Shown: in pieces, positions 1 through 10,345 of the stretch
How the letters are laid out: the number at the start of each line of letters is the position of its first letter
Position numbering within the stretch: position 1 is the stretch's first letter
Origin: Perilla frutescens
Lineage: Eukaryota; Streptophyta; Magnoliopsida; Lamiales; Lamiaceae
Assembly: GCA_026008535.1 (NCBI GenBank)
Contig: BRKX01000006.1
Span: forward strand, 35,948,664 to 36,012,663
Direction of reading: 5' to 3'
Length of the DNA stretch: 64,000 nucleotides
Notes under the pieces: generated by a model
Told to the model about the DNA's origin: nothing
What the model saw: the letters and a program-made list of their open reading frames with translations, nothing else
The model's database searches: none
Position numbers and translations under genes: made by a program

Positions 1-471
1 AGATCGAGCATACTACTAAAAGAGACCAGGTCAAAGTATCCGTTGAAGATAAGTAAGATCCCATCAAAAATCCTAAAAAGGATAGAAATGATCCCTGAAA
101 AATCGGGAATCGGTTAAGCTCGCCAATATATATATATATATATATACACTCTTCATAATATGGAGGATCATTGAAAAATCAACTATCACTTATACAACAC
201 TCATCTCCAACTCATTGACGAACTATCATCATATGACCCATCGCACGACATACTCATAACGCTCTACGATAGAAGAATTCAGCCCTTCAATTCTTATTTA
301 TCATTTTTCATTCGCTTTTAAGTTATTATTTTTACTAGTCTCGATTCTAACTTGAACGGCATCATCAACCCCCCGATGGTCCTTCAGCTTCACGTGTGTT
401 TACTTTATCTTGTAGATTGCCGGAGCCCAAACTCGAAAAAATGATCAATTGTAGAGTTTTTGACCTCTACA
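1..471 (+). repeat. 5' LTR (left-truncated) of the Tat-like element
   Basis: This segment aligns throughout with 30739-31213 with scattered substitutions. It ends in gacctctaca at 462-471, the inverted complement of the tgtagaggcc that starts the 3' LTR. A TA dinucleotide run lies at 128-146, longer than in the 3' LTR copy. Confidence 0.9.
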
Positions 472-474
472 GTT

Positions 475-492
475 TGGCGCCCACCATGGGGC
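475..492 (+). other. Primer binding site of the Tat-like element
   Basis: The sequence tggcgcccaccatggggc begins 3 bp after the LTR end. TGGCGCC is the usual start of primer sites complementary to a tRNA 3' end in Tat/Athila-type elements. Which tRNA is used was not determined. Confidence 0.75.
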
Positions 493-511
493 TCTGATCG
501 ATCACTTCAAG

Positions 512-2060
512 ATGATGAACAACAGCTGTACGGATGCAACAACCGTCCCTCAGGAAGCTCAAAGAGATAGGGAAACTGTGACACCCTCACCTAAAGGTGA
601 TAGTGATGTCGCACGAATTCTGCGTTTGATCCAGCATCAATTGGATACCACCATAGTTGAACTCGCTGCAATCCGGACTAAGAACTCGGCCTTAAAGTCT
701 AGGGTCAAAGCTATTTCGCAACCAAACCTTTTTCTGAACGGATCTATTCAAACTCAATTGTGTCCGCTCTCACAAACCCGAACGTCAAATGAACTCTGAG
801 AGCATGTACTTCTGAACTCGACTCATGAATTAACTAATCATCTCACCGCAAGTACAAGCAAGGAACCCATACTCAAGAGCAAGGGAAATGATGATTTCCC
901 CATAGGACCTCCTCCTGGGTTTGAAGACTACGAGCCTGGATCAGAATTGAGGTTGAAAAGAAGATCCAGCGATTGGAAGAAATATTGACCCGAATTCCAG
1001 GGGTTCCCGTTCCCATTCGAAAAACTGCACCAACGAGTTTTGCAGATTCCCCATTTATCGACAAGATTAGCCTCGTGGAGATGCCCCTAAAGTTCACCTT
1101 CCCGAGCATGAAGCTGTTTGATGGCGCATCCGATCCCGACGATCATGTCGCCCAATACAAACAAAGAATGTTCACTACCACGATACCCCGACATGCCTGA
1201 GAAGCTAGCATGTATAAAGGCTTCGGATCCAGCCTCATTGGCCCAGCACTTCAATGGTTCATCAACCTTCCCAACTCAACGATCTCGTCATTCGCCCAAC
1301 TTAATGATCTCTTCGTCGAATAGTTCGCCAGTAGCCGCAAGATTGAAAAATGTGCAGATGACCTCTACACGGTCGTACAAAGCTCAGAAGAATCCCTACG
1401 AAGCTTCGTGGAAGGTTCAACAGAGAAAAAGTATCGATCCCTAACTGCAATATCGATACCGCGATTTCGGCCTTCAGGAAAGGCCTCAAGAGAGACTCCG
1501 AGCTCTACAAGGAGTTAACCAAATATCCCTGCAAGAGAATAGAAGATGTGCTCGCTAAAGCCTGGGCCCAAATCAAATGGAAAGAAGACGAAGCAAACTC
1601 ATCTAGATCTCACACTAGGAATGAACATCCAAGGAAAGAACAAAGACGTAACAGGACAGAAAGATTCAGAATGGACCCCTACCCATGAAACCCGCGATTT
1701 GACTCGTGAAGCAGGCGACCTCAAGAGCCCCAGGTCGACAAAAAGCTCCTAGAGTACAACCTCTGCATATCACCATCGGAAGTAGTGCTAGCCCTCAAAG
1801 GACTTCGCCAGAAAGTGAAATAGCCCGCAAAAATGAAAATCCCAGACAATGAACGAGACAGGAACAAGTTCTGCGAATTCCACAACGAGCATGGATACAA
1901 GACAGATGAATGCATCGCTTTGAGACTCGAAGTCACATAACTCTTAAAGCGAGGATATCTCACCGATCATCTGACCCCCAAAGGGAAAGAGACCTTGTCG
2001 CGAAGAGAAAATAAAAAGGAAGCCCAACCACCTGAACCCCTGAGGGTCGATCGCACTTTG
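512..2060 (+). pseudogene. Tat-like gag, degenerate
   Basis: An open stretch at 512-799 gives the N-terminus. Gag-type capsid sequence follows from 973 (PSMKLFDGASDPDDHVAQYK) and continues across a stop at 1198-1200 in a shifted frame through 1500. A single zinc-knuckle-like segment (CEFHNEHGYKTDEC) lies near 1870-1915, typical of Tat-lineage gag. At least four stops or frameshifts interrupt it. The role would be virus-like particle formation and RNA packaging; this copy is dead. Confidence 0.75.
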
Positions 2061-2189
2061 AACTATATAACAGGAGGTTCAGTAGTGAGCGAGATCTCAC
2101 AGTCTTCAGCAAAGAGACACTGCCGCTCGATAAAGTACAATTGAAACATCCCCAGACAAGCCAAACAAGATGACCTCATCACCCTTGAC

Positions 2190-3190
2190 TTCACCAACCG
2201 AGAAGCTTCCGACCTCTCTCACCCTCACCACGATGCACTAGTTATTTCCTTATTAATTTCCAATTGTCTGATTAAGTGCGTTCTTATTGACAATTGGAGC
2301 TCCTCTAACGTGATCTTTTTGAGTATTTGAAAGGGATGCAGGTAAAGGAAACCGAAATCGTTAAAAGTTCAACCACCTTAATCGGCTTCAGGGAGAACAC
2401 AAAGCCACGATAGGGGAAATCACACTTCCCACCTATATCGAGGGGATGAATATCTTCACCAAATTCCAAGTAATTGACGTCCCTCAGCTTATAATGTCAT
2501 AGTAGGAAGACCTTGGATCCACGAACTCCAAGCGGTACCATCAACCTATCACCAGCTCATAAAATTCCCTACCCCCTGGAGAGTTTGCGAAGTTCGAGGT
2601 GAACAAATCATAGCTCGAGAATGTTAGTCTCCACCTTCAAACATAAAAGAGCTATAGAAATTAATCAAATTAAAGTCGGATCATCTTTAACGAGTGCTGA
2701 AAATCGCAGCTACGAAGAACCCGAAGTGGAAGACCTCAATGAAGTCCAAATACATCCCGACTTCCCTGACCATAAGGTGCCAACTGGGTCAAGATTAACT
2801 GCAGAAATACGAGAACATTGATAAGATTCCTCATCGAGCACCACGATTGCTTCACATGGTCATTTGAAGACGTGATAGGTATCGACCCTTCAGTTATAAT
2901 ATATAAATTGCAGGTCGATCCAGATAAGACCCCGGTAAAGCAAAAAAGATGTAAATTTACCTCCAAACAAAATAAGATCATGGATGAAGAAGTCAATAAG
3001 CTGCTCAAGCATGGACACATTAGAGAAGTCCAGTACCCCGAATGGCTTTAAGAAAAAGAATGGCAAAAACAGGCTCTGTATAGACTTCACCGACCTTAAC
3101 CAAGCCTACCCTAAGGTCATTCCCTTTACCTCATATCGACGCGCTAGTAGACACAACAACTGGATACGAACTAATGAGTTTCATGGACAC
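2190..3190 (+). pseudogene. Tat-like pol, protease and N-terminal reverse transcriptase, cut by copia insertion
   Basis: Protease-like sequence (CVLIDNWSSSNVIF) lies near 2277-2320; the usual Asp-Thr-Gly-Ser reads Asp-Asn-Trp-Ser, so the active site is damaged. Reverse transcriptase begins near 2818 (IRFLIEHHDCFTWSFEDVIG) and reaches the DALVDTTTGYELMSFMD region at 3137-3190, where a copia LTR starts. A frameshift lies near 3050. The domain resumes at about 22457. Confidence 0.8.
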
Positions 3191-3544
3191 TGTTAGGAAA
3201 AACTATCAAGGAACCTCTAGATTAGGTTTTGATGAGATGTCAAAATTATTTATGAAAAACTGACTAAAATTCAAGTTGTAGATCTGAGCTGATCGATCCA
3301 GAGCATCAAAAAGGAACTCAAGTAAAATGAAAGTCAACCAATCAGGAGTATAGTCTACAAACTGAAGGATACATCATCCAGTCAGAAGTTAACTCTATTG
3401 AGGAGTCAAAAGGTCGAATCAGTCGAAACAAACTAACAACTAAGTCAGCTGAGCTGAGGGAGAAAAGAGTTGACTAAGACTGAAGGAACTGATAAGAGAT
3501 CAGAATGGAAGTATCCAACTAATGGCCAAACTGAAGTAAACAAG

Positions 3545-4411
3545 TGATGAAGCCATGCAAGGCCTTGAAGAACTAAATCCAGAGTTGCCATTTAGAGGTT
3601 CAATTACACGATTTCAAGCTAAGAAATTGCAAGGTTGTTTCCAAGCAATTATTCGCAAGAAATTTGAAGAATTAGAAGAAGTTAAATGCAGCCCCAAGAT
3701 TATTACTTTGTTAACAATTAAAGATTGGAGATCAAGATTTGAAGAGCAATGCATGAAGATAGAACTCATCAAATTGTGCATGCATGGCAGATTCGCGTTG
3801 CATGGAATTTTCATCCCTTATTTGATTTAATTAGGGATTGAATTTTATTTAGACTATAGTATTTATTTAATTATGTTAGACTATAGTTTAGTTCAGATTT
3901 TTATTTAATTTAATGTAATTTTCGTCCATATTATAGTCAAGGTTGACTAGAATTGTATTTAAGGCAATTTCCTACCTTGAATAGAATTCTAGTTTAGGGA
4001 ACTTCCTAGTATAGTTAGAGATCTTTTTTGGATCAATTTTTGAGTCTTTTTTGATGCAAATTTCGTCCTCCTTATGTCTTATAAATAGGGGAACCATGTT
4101 ACATTGATACTTTAGACATTATTGAAGATATTTTGCTTTTGCATCCAATTGTGTCTCAAATCTTATATTCTTTTGATTGTTTTCCATCAAGAAAATTATC
4201 ATTCTTAGAATTAGCACATCTAAGTCTTATTCAAGGGTATTGCTTAATCCACTTGAGGGATTAACCGGTATTCGCTAATCGAAGATCAACTTAGAGATTT
4301 CATCCTTGGGTACGTTCAAGATTCAAGGAGACCCTTCGTTCGCTGATGTGTTTCATATACCTTCCGCTACGTCTCTAGATTCGTCCTAGCTTAATTGTCC
4401 GGGTCGTATCA
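3545..4411 (+). repeat. Solo LTR A of a chromovirus-like gypsy family, inserted in the copia 5' LTR
   Basis: It begins tgatgaagccatgcaagg, ends gggtcgtatca, and is flanked by the direct repeat acaag (3540-3544 and 4412-4416). The uninterrupted site is present in the copia 3' LTR near 21146-21160. Its first about 280 bp keep an open frame (DEAMQG..., 3547-3830) matching the C-terminal pol extension of the complete element at 33944-42408. A TATA box (tataaata) is at 4080-4087. No internal region is present, so it is the product of LTR-LTR recombination. Confidence 0.93.
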
Positions 4412-4544
4412 ACAAGACAGATCAGCTAAAGGCTAGGACTGAAGTCAGCCAGCTTATGATTAGTCAAACTGACAAGAAAGCTCAAGAGAAATCAAGTTGA
4501 CAAGCTAGACAAGAACTTCAGATAAGTCGAACTGGAGAAACAAA

Positions 4545-4745
4545 GCTCAAAACTACCACCTGGGGCAATGGCCAAACTGAGCTGACAAGCTCAAAACTGC
4601 CAACTGGAGCAATGGCCAAACTGAGCTGACAAGCTCAAAACTGCCAATTGGAGCTACGACCAATCTGAGCTGACAAACTCAATACTACCAACTGGAGCAA
4701 TGGCCGAACTGAACAGACAAGTTCAGTACTGCTAACTGGAACTCA
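4545..4745 (+). repeat. Tandem repeat of about 45 bp inside the copia LTR
   Basis: About four and a half units built on gctcaaaactgccaactgg followed by agcaatggccaaactgagctgacaa, with later units diverged. The same array occurs in the 3' LTR at about 21280-21485. Confidence 0.85.
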
Positions 4746-5726
4746 AAACTGAAGCCAGAGAACCCTGGAATTATTGCTCAAACCGGCGAATCTTGGAATA
4801 AATGCTTCAACGAAGATCCTGGAATTAAATATCCAATGAAGATCCATTGGCAAAGTAACGGCTATTTCAACCAAAAGCTCCAGCAATCAATAAAGACCAC
4901 CTGCCATTGATGAGCCAACAGAGCTACCGATCAATGGAACTCAACGGTCATAAAATCACTCCTCTATAAAAGACGAGTGAATCAGAGTTTTATACACTCT
5001 TCGCCTTCACAACTTTCGCATATACATTCTTGAAATATTCAAGCAAGAGCTTTTCTTTCTCCCTCCCACCTAAGCTCAAGTTCAGCATTTGATAAAAACT
5101 GCGAGAGTCCAATTGAGAAGAAGAACTCAAAGAGTCAAGATATTCAGCTAGCTATTGACGATCCAGCCAGGGCAGCCTTCTCAGTTTCAGCAATACAACG
5201 ATCAACTACTCAGCTCAACTAAAGGAGCACATCAGTTGATAGCCCCCGTTCAAGACTAATCTCTTGAAGATCGAAAGAGATCTAAAACTTTGTAAAGACG
5301 ACAATAGCACCTACCTTCCTAGCGAGCAGTTAGGGACTTCAAGTGTGAGCCGTCGACCCGCTGAGGTAGCGAGCAGTTACCAGGTTCAGCCAACTATCCT
5401 TCATTGTGTAATTTGTAAAGAAACTCAAGTTATATAGTGAAGTTGCCCTTCTGCGGAAGGAAGAGAGGGCGTAGAAGTTTGAGACTTCGAACCTCTATAA
5501 ATCTCTTGTGTGTTGTATTGTTTTGTTTACTGCATACCTTTGAATTGCACACAATCTCACACAAGTTGCACCCAAACTGCCTTAACTGATCAATAAGTTT
5601 GTGCATAGATAAGTTTCTCTAAAGCGAGTCAAAAGGGCCCCTATTATTCCGCATTTAAAGTGAAAGTTTTTAATCAGTTTATTCACCCCCCTCTAAACTG
5701 ATATCGACTCACCTGGGACCAAAAAG

Positions 5727-5742
5727 TGGTATCAGAGTAGTT
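5727..5742 (+). other. Primer binding site of the SIRE-like element
   Basis: tggtatcagagtagtt matches the usual plant copia primer site complementary to initiator methionine tRNA (tggtatcagagc). It lies 5 bp after the LTR end. Confidence 0.85.
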
Positions 5743-5812
5743 GATTCTAAGGATCAGCCGTTTTTGCAGATCAACTGAATCAGATCTACTTATCTGTGCT
5801 AACACTCCAGCT

Positions 5813-7456
5813 ATGGGAAACCATAAGCTACCTTTGTTTTCAGTTGTGAATTATGATAACTGGAACAGGAAAATGAAGGCGCATCTCTGCTCAATTCATG
5901 AGAATATGTGGGAAGTCATTGAAGATGGTCCAATCATCATCATGATGGACAATGATGCTCACATAGTTGATATCAATCAACCAGCAAGGATCCCAAAGCC
6001 AACTAATCTTCTCACCAGTGAAGAGAAGAAGTTAAAGAATCTAGAGTTCGTTGCTCAAGCTGCATTATTTCAAACTCTAGATGAAGACAGAATAAAGGAC
6101 ACAAAGAACTGCACAACTGCCAAGGAGATATGGGACCTACTAGCAGACCTATGGAAAGAGTCCGAAGCCATCAAAGGAAACAAGCTCCAACTGGCAGTCG
6201 ACAAATATGAATCCTTCAAAATGCAGCCAGAAGAGTCTATCTCAAGCCTTGAAACCAGATTTCTAGGCATCATCAGTGAGATGACCAACCTAGGGAGAAG
6301 CTATCCCAATTCCAAGATGAATTCCAAAATATTGGATAATCTAACTGAAGAATGGGACATGAAAGTGATAGCTACAAAGGAATCAAGAAATCTCAACAGC
6401 ATCACTCCAAGGGAACTGTTTAGCTATCTCAAAGCTCATGAGTACAGTCTAAACCGAAAGAAGGAGGCATCTATATTGTCAGCTCAAGATGCAGCTTTCT
6501 ATGGTGAAAGGAACCGGTTTAGAGACATTCGAGGAAGGAACAACTTCCGACCTAGGAGCTCATCAGCCAGAGAAAATCAAGGCGGATCTTCATCTGAACG
6601 AAAGAGAGAAACAACTGAAAAGAAGGAGAATCTAACTGAAGACATCAACGATCAAATCCAATCAGTTACCAGGTTGCTAGAGAAGTTGAAGAGAGTTCGG
6701 GATAAACAATTAGTTCCACCTCAAACTGATGAAATCCCAAAAGATGAGAGAACTCATCAACCAGCTGAACGATCAGCTGAACCATTCAGGGGTGGCAACC
6801 GAAATCAAGGAGAGTGTTTTCACTGCCACAAACAAGGACATTACATATATGAATGTCCAGAACTCCCTGAAGACAAGAAGGCCAACGTGAGGAGAAGCTT
6901 CTTCAAAAGGAAAGGAATGGTTGCAAATTATGAGAATGCCGTGCTAGACGATTCAGACTATCCATTTGGAATTGATTCTGACGGCTACAGCTCAGACGAT
7001 GAAGCGCTATTCTGCCTCATGGCTGACAATGATGAAGAGGTTAGTACAGCTGATTCTCAAACCTCTTTCTACCATATTAATGAAGCAACTGTTTCTAGCA
7101 ATGAACTTGACATGAAACTTATGATGCTAGAAGATCAATTAGCTTCAATATCTTCCTTACATGTTGAACTGAAAGATGAAAATGATGAACTGAGAAATAA
7201 AGTTAGAAAACTGAGCATTGATCATGAAAGATTGAATTATCTTGAGTCTCAGTTTATAGAATTTGAGAAATTGAAATTGAGAACTGCTGATCTAGAGACT
7301 GAAAATCAAAAACTCAAGCAAGAGATCCATGAGAGAGAAAAAGTAACTCTGAAGTTCAAAAAGGGATCTCAAACTTTAGATGAGATATTAAATCATCAAA
7401 GAACTGGAACTAGCAGCTCAGGGCTAGGATATAGCAAGTTCACTGCCTTAGAGTAA
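5813..7456 (+). CDS. SIRE-like gag polyprotein (capsid and nucleocapsid)
   Basis: The frame is open over 547 codons. The ATG at 5813 (MGNHKLPLFSVVNYDNW) starts the recognisable UBN2/DUF4219-type gag. An upstream in-frame ATG at 5741 is possible but overlaps the primer site. A CCHC zinc knuckle (CFHCHKQGHYIYEC) sits at about residues 350-363, followed by an acidic stretch and a long Leu/Glu-rich coiled coil at about residues 440-525. Gag would form the particle and bind element RNA. A stop at 7454-7456 ends the frame before protease. The same gag, more decayed, is at 53073-54232. Confidence 0.85.
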   Translation: MGNHKLPLFSVVNYDNWNRKMKAHLCSIHENMWEVIEDGPIIIMMDNDAHIVDINQPARIPKPTNLLTSEEKKLKNLEFVAQAALFQTLDEDRIKDTKNCTTAKEIWDLLADLWKESEAIKGNKLQLAVDKYESFKMQPEESISSLETRFLGIISEMTNLGRSYPNSKMNSKILDNLTEEWDMKVIATKESRNLNSITPRELFSYLKAHEYSLNRKKEASILSAQDAAFYGERNRFRDIRGRNNFRPRSSSARENQGGSSSERKRETTEKKENLTEDINDQIQSVTRLLEKLKRVRDKQLVPPQTDEIPKDERTHQPAERSAEPFRGGNRNQGECFHCHKQGHYIYECPELPEDKKANVRRSFFKRKGMVANYENAVLDDSDYPFGIDSDGYSSDDEALFCLMADNDEEVSTADSQTSFYHINEATVSSNELDMKLMMLEDQLASISSLHVELKDENDELRNKVRKLSIDHERLNYLESQFIEFEKLKLRTADLETENQKLKQEIHEREKVTLKFKKGSQTLDEILNHQRTGTSSSGLGYSKFTALE

Positions 7457-8437
7457 GGAAAAGCAGTTGCTCAACCCATTGATAAAGGAATCCTAAAAGG
7501 GTTCACTAGATCTCATGATCAGCTAGCTGAGCCAATCAAAGGCAAAGAAATATTGAAAAATTCTCAAACACAGCCCAGACAATTTGGTCAGTTCTGTCAA
7601 ACAAAAACACTAGGCCAACTGAAGCCCAATTTACAGCCAAGACCATCAGTTCAATCAAATCAATCAACTTGTGCAAAGCCTCCAGTTCAACAAAGACCAC
7701 CAGCTCAGTACAGAATGCCGCCAAGGCAAACTGATAGATTAGTTCATGTTAAGAAAGACCAGTTTAGATATCAAGCCTATCATGTCAAGCAGTTCAATCA
7801 AAACACTTATAAGAGAGATCAAAGGAACTCATTTCAACCCTACCATCACTATAATAAGGACCTGGATTCCAGAAATGAACCTAGAGCTGACCCAAAAGGG
7901 TTCAATCCAGCAAACTGGAAACACACAAGGCATTGGCCTGATAGAAGAGCACAAAGATCTCGGGATAACATCATTCTAGTTAAATTGTTTTATCCTACTA
8001 ACTTTCAACACATGTATCATTCAACTGATTCTAGAAGAGTTGAAAGAAAGTCAAAACTGATCAAGCGATCCAAATCAGTTGATTCTCTGAGTGATAAAAA
8101 GCCAAAAGTTTGGCAAGTTTGGATTCCAAAGAACTTGATGTATCAATAAGGACCCGATATGAAACGGGTCCCTAAATGCTAATCATTGTTTTTGCAGGAC
8201 AAGAGCATCCTATCTATGAAGAAAGCCAAAGACATTTGGTATCTAGATAGCGGGTGCTCCAAGCACATGACCGGAGACAGAGAAGATCTCGATGGTTATG
8301 AAGAAGTCAAAGGTCCACTTGTCACATTTGGAGACAACTCCAAAAGTCGAACCATTGGAGAAGGGTTCGTAGTCAAGGGAAAAGTTGTAGTAAATGGAGT
8401 CTCCCACGTGGATGGACTAAAACACAAACTAGCATAA
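7457..8437 (+). pseudogene. SIRE-like gag-pol junction and protease
   Basis: A Gln/Pro-rich linker is open at 7553-8149 but contains no known domain. Protease follows at 8186-8437 with the pepsin-like active site DSGCSKHMTGD near 8245 and the flap-type GDNSKSRTIGEG. The frame stops at 8435-8437 just after GLKHKLA, where copia polyproteins usually continue into the integrase region. The linker and protease are separated by a stop at 8147-8149. Confidence 0.8.
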
Positions 8438-9436
8438 GAAGAGGCAACATGTACATTGTTGACTGGTCAACCGACTACTCAGAAGCTTGCTTTCTTTCAA
8501 AAGGATCAACTGAAGCAAGTTGACTATGGCATCGACGACTGAACCACCTCAACTTCAAAACAATCAACTACCTAGTCAAGAAAGAGCTAGTTGAGGGGCT
8601 TCCCAAGGAAATATACAAGAAAACAGGCATATGTGGGCCATGTCAAAAAGGGAAGCAAGTGAAATCATCTTTCAAGAATAGGAGCCATCCACCAGGAACA
8701 ATTGACTGCCTCCAACTGCTACATATGGATTTGTTTGGTCCAGTTAGACCACAAACCCCAAAAGGCAAAAGATTCACTCTTGTAGTAGTTGATGATTTTT
8801 CAAGATATACATGGATGGAATTCCTGAGGAGCAAAGATGAAACTTATGACAAGCTAACGGGCCTGATCAGAAGGCTACAAACTGAAAAGGAAAGATCAGT
8901 TCAAAGGATTCGCTCCGATAATGGAACAAAATTTGTAAATCAGCAAATGATCAGTTTTCTCAACCAGCTCAGAATAACTCATGAACACTCAGCTGCAAGG
9001 ACTCCACAACAAAATGGTGTAGCCGAACGGCGTAACCGGAGCTAATGCCAACATAGCTGAAGGTTACTGGGCTGAAGCAGTCAACACAGCTTGTCATACT
9101 CAAAACCGAAGCGCCATTGTAGCCGCACATGACAAAACACCCTATGAACTGTATAACGGTCGTAAGCCTTCTATTTCATACTTTAAAATATTTGGTTGTA
9201 AATGTTATATTCACAACAATGACAAGACTCAATTGAAAGGTTTTAGTGCTAAAGCTGATGAGGGAATATTTTTTGGGTATAACTCACCTCATGCACAAGC
9301 TTACAGAGTGTTTAATAAATGAACTCTTATTATAGAAATAACATGTCATGTGGTATTTGATGAATTTGCTAATGAGTACAGGAACAAGGAAAGAATGGAC
9401 ACATCAGTTTAAGTACTACCTAGTGAAACTGAAAAC
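8438..9436 (+). pseudogene. SIRE-like integrase, broken
   Basis: The pre-integrase zinc region is at about 8525-8660 (LWHRRLNHLN ... CGPCQKGKQ, starting just after a stop). The catalytic core is open at 8659-9045, with Asp in LHMDLFGP, Asp in IRSDNGTKF and Glu in PQQNGVAERRN. At about 9040 the frame shifts and some conserved sequence is missing; recognisable C-terminal sequence resumes in another frame (GYWAEAVNTACHTQNR, about 9062-9110). Stops follow at 9320 and 9410. The catalytic triad is present but the protein is truncated. Confidence 0.85.
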
Positions 9437-10330
9437 TTGCAGGACTATGTGGATCACATTGTTCCAGAGCGGCTTGAAGTTTCACTAGAAGAAGGCAATG
9501 AAACTGATACTAAACCAGTTGAGAACAACTTGGTCAATGAAGACACAAATCGTGCTGAGACCATAAACTCCACAACTGAAACAGGGGGAAGAACTGATGA
9601 AAATGACGAACCAACTGGTGAAAGGACAACTGATGACATCACTGCAAAAGAACCAGCTGAAGATATCTTGCCCAAATGGCTCCGAAGCCACCCAACTGAC
9701 AAGATAGTTGGAGATCCAAGAAGTCGAGTCCAAACTAGAAGTTTAACTGAGCATGCATTATTCACATACTTCATATCTCAAACAGAACCAACAAACGTCA
9801 AAGAAGCCTTAGAAGATTCAGACTGGATCATGACCATGCAAGAAGAACCGAATCAGTTCACAAGAAATGGCGTATGGTTTCTTGTTGATAGACCAAAAAC
9901 CCAGAAGGTCATTGGTACAAAATGGGTTTTTCGCAACAAACTGGATGAAGAAGGAGTGATCACAAGGAACAATGCTAGATTAGTAGCCAAAGGATACTCA
10001 CAAAGTGAAGGGATTGACTTTGATGAGACATTCGCACCAGTTGCAAGATTGGAAGCCATCAGACTGTTCCTAGCCTATGCAGCTCACTTCAATTTCACAG
10101 TCTATCAAATGGATGTCAAGAGTGCTTTTCTTCAAGGAATGCTCAAGGAGGACGTATATGTCGAGCAACTGCCAGGCATTGAGATTGGTGATCAAGTCTT
10201 CAAACTGAAGAAGGCCCTCTACAGACTAAAACAAGCTCCTAGAGCATCGTATGAAACTCTCACAACATTTTTGCTGAACAATGGGTTTCAAAAGGGAGTC
10301 ATTGATCAAACTCTATTCCGAATAGAATGA
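9437..10330 (+). pseudogene. SIRE-like reverse transcriptase, N-terminal part
   Basis: Open over 297 codons. An acidic Thr/Glu-rich linker (about residues 1-85) leads into copia reverse transcriptase (WVFRNKLDEEGVITRNNARL; FAPVARLEAIRLFLAYAA; QMDVKSAFLQG; ALYRLKQAPRA). The Asp in MDVKSAF is the first catalytic residue. A TGA at 10328-10330 separates it from the YVDD part 15 bp downstream, in a region where the protein should be continuous. Confidence 0.9.
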
Positions 10331-10345
10331 TCAACTGAGATCTTA

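Larger units (their letters stand above)
3191..5721 (+). repeat. 5' LTR of the SIRE-like element, interrupted by solo LTR A
   Basis: The LTR starts tgttaggaaaaactatcaag, as does the 3' copy at 20799. With the 867-bp solo LTR and 5-bp duplication removed it is about 1659 bp, matching the 1658 bp of the 3' copy. A TATA-like ctataaaag lies near 4973-4981. Differences from the 3' copy are scattered and low in number by eye. The end (gggacca, 5715-5721) is inferred from alignment with the 3' LTR and the position of the primer site. Confidence 0.88.

Noticed and set aside
9454..9774. Minus-strand open stretches opposite the copia reverse transcriptase linker
   Set aside because: They are shadows of the sense coding sequence, which shows clear copia motifs.
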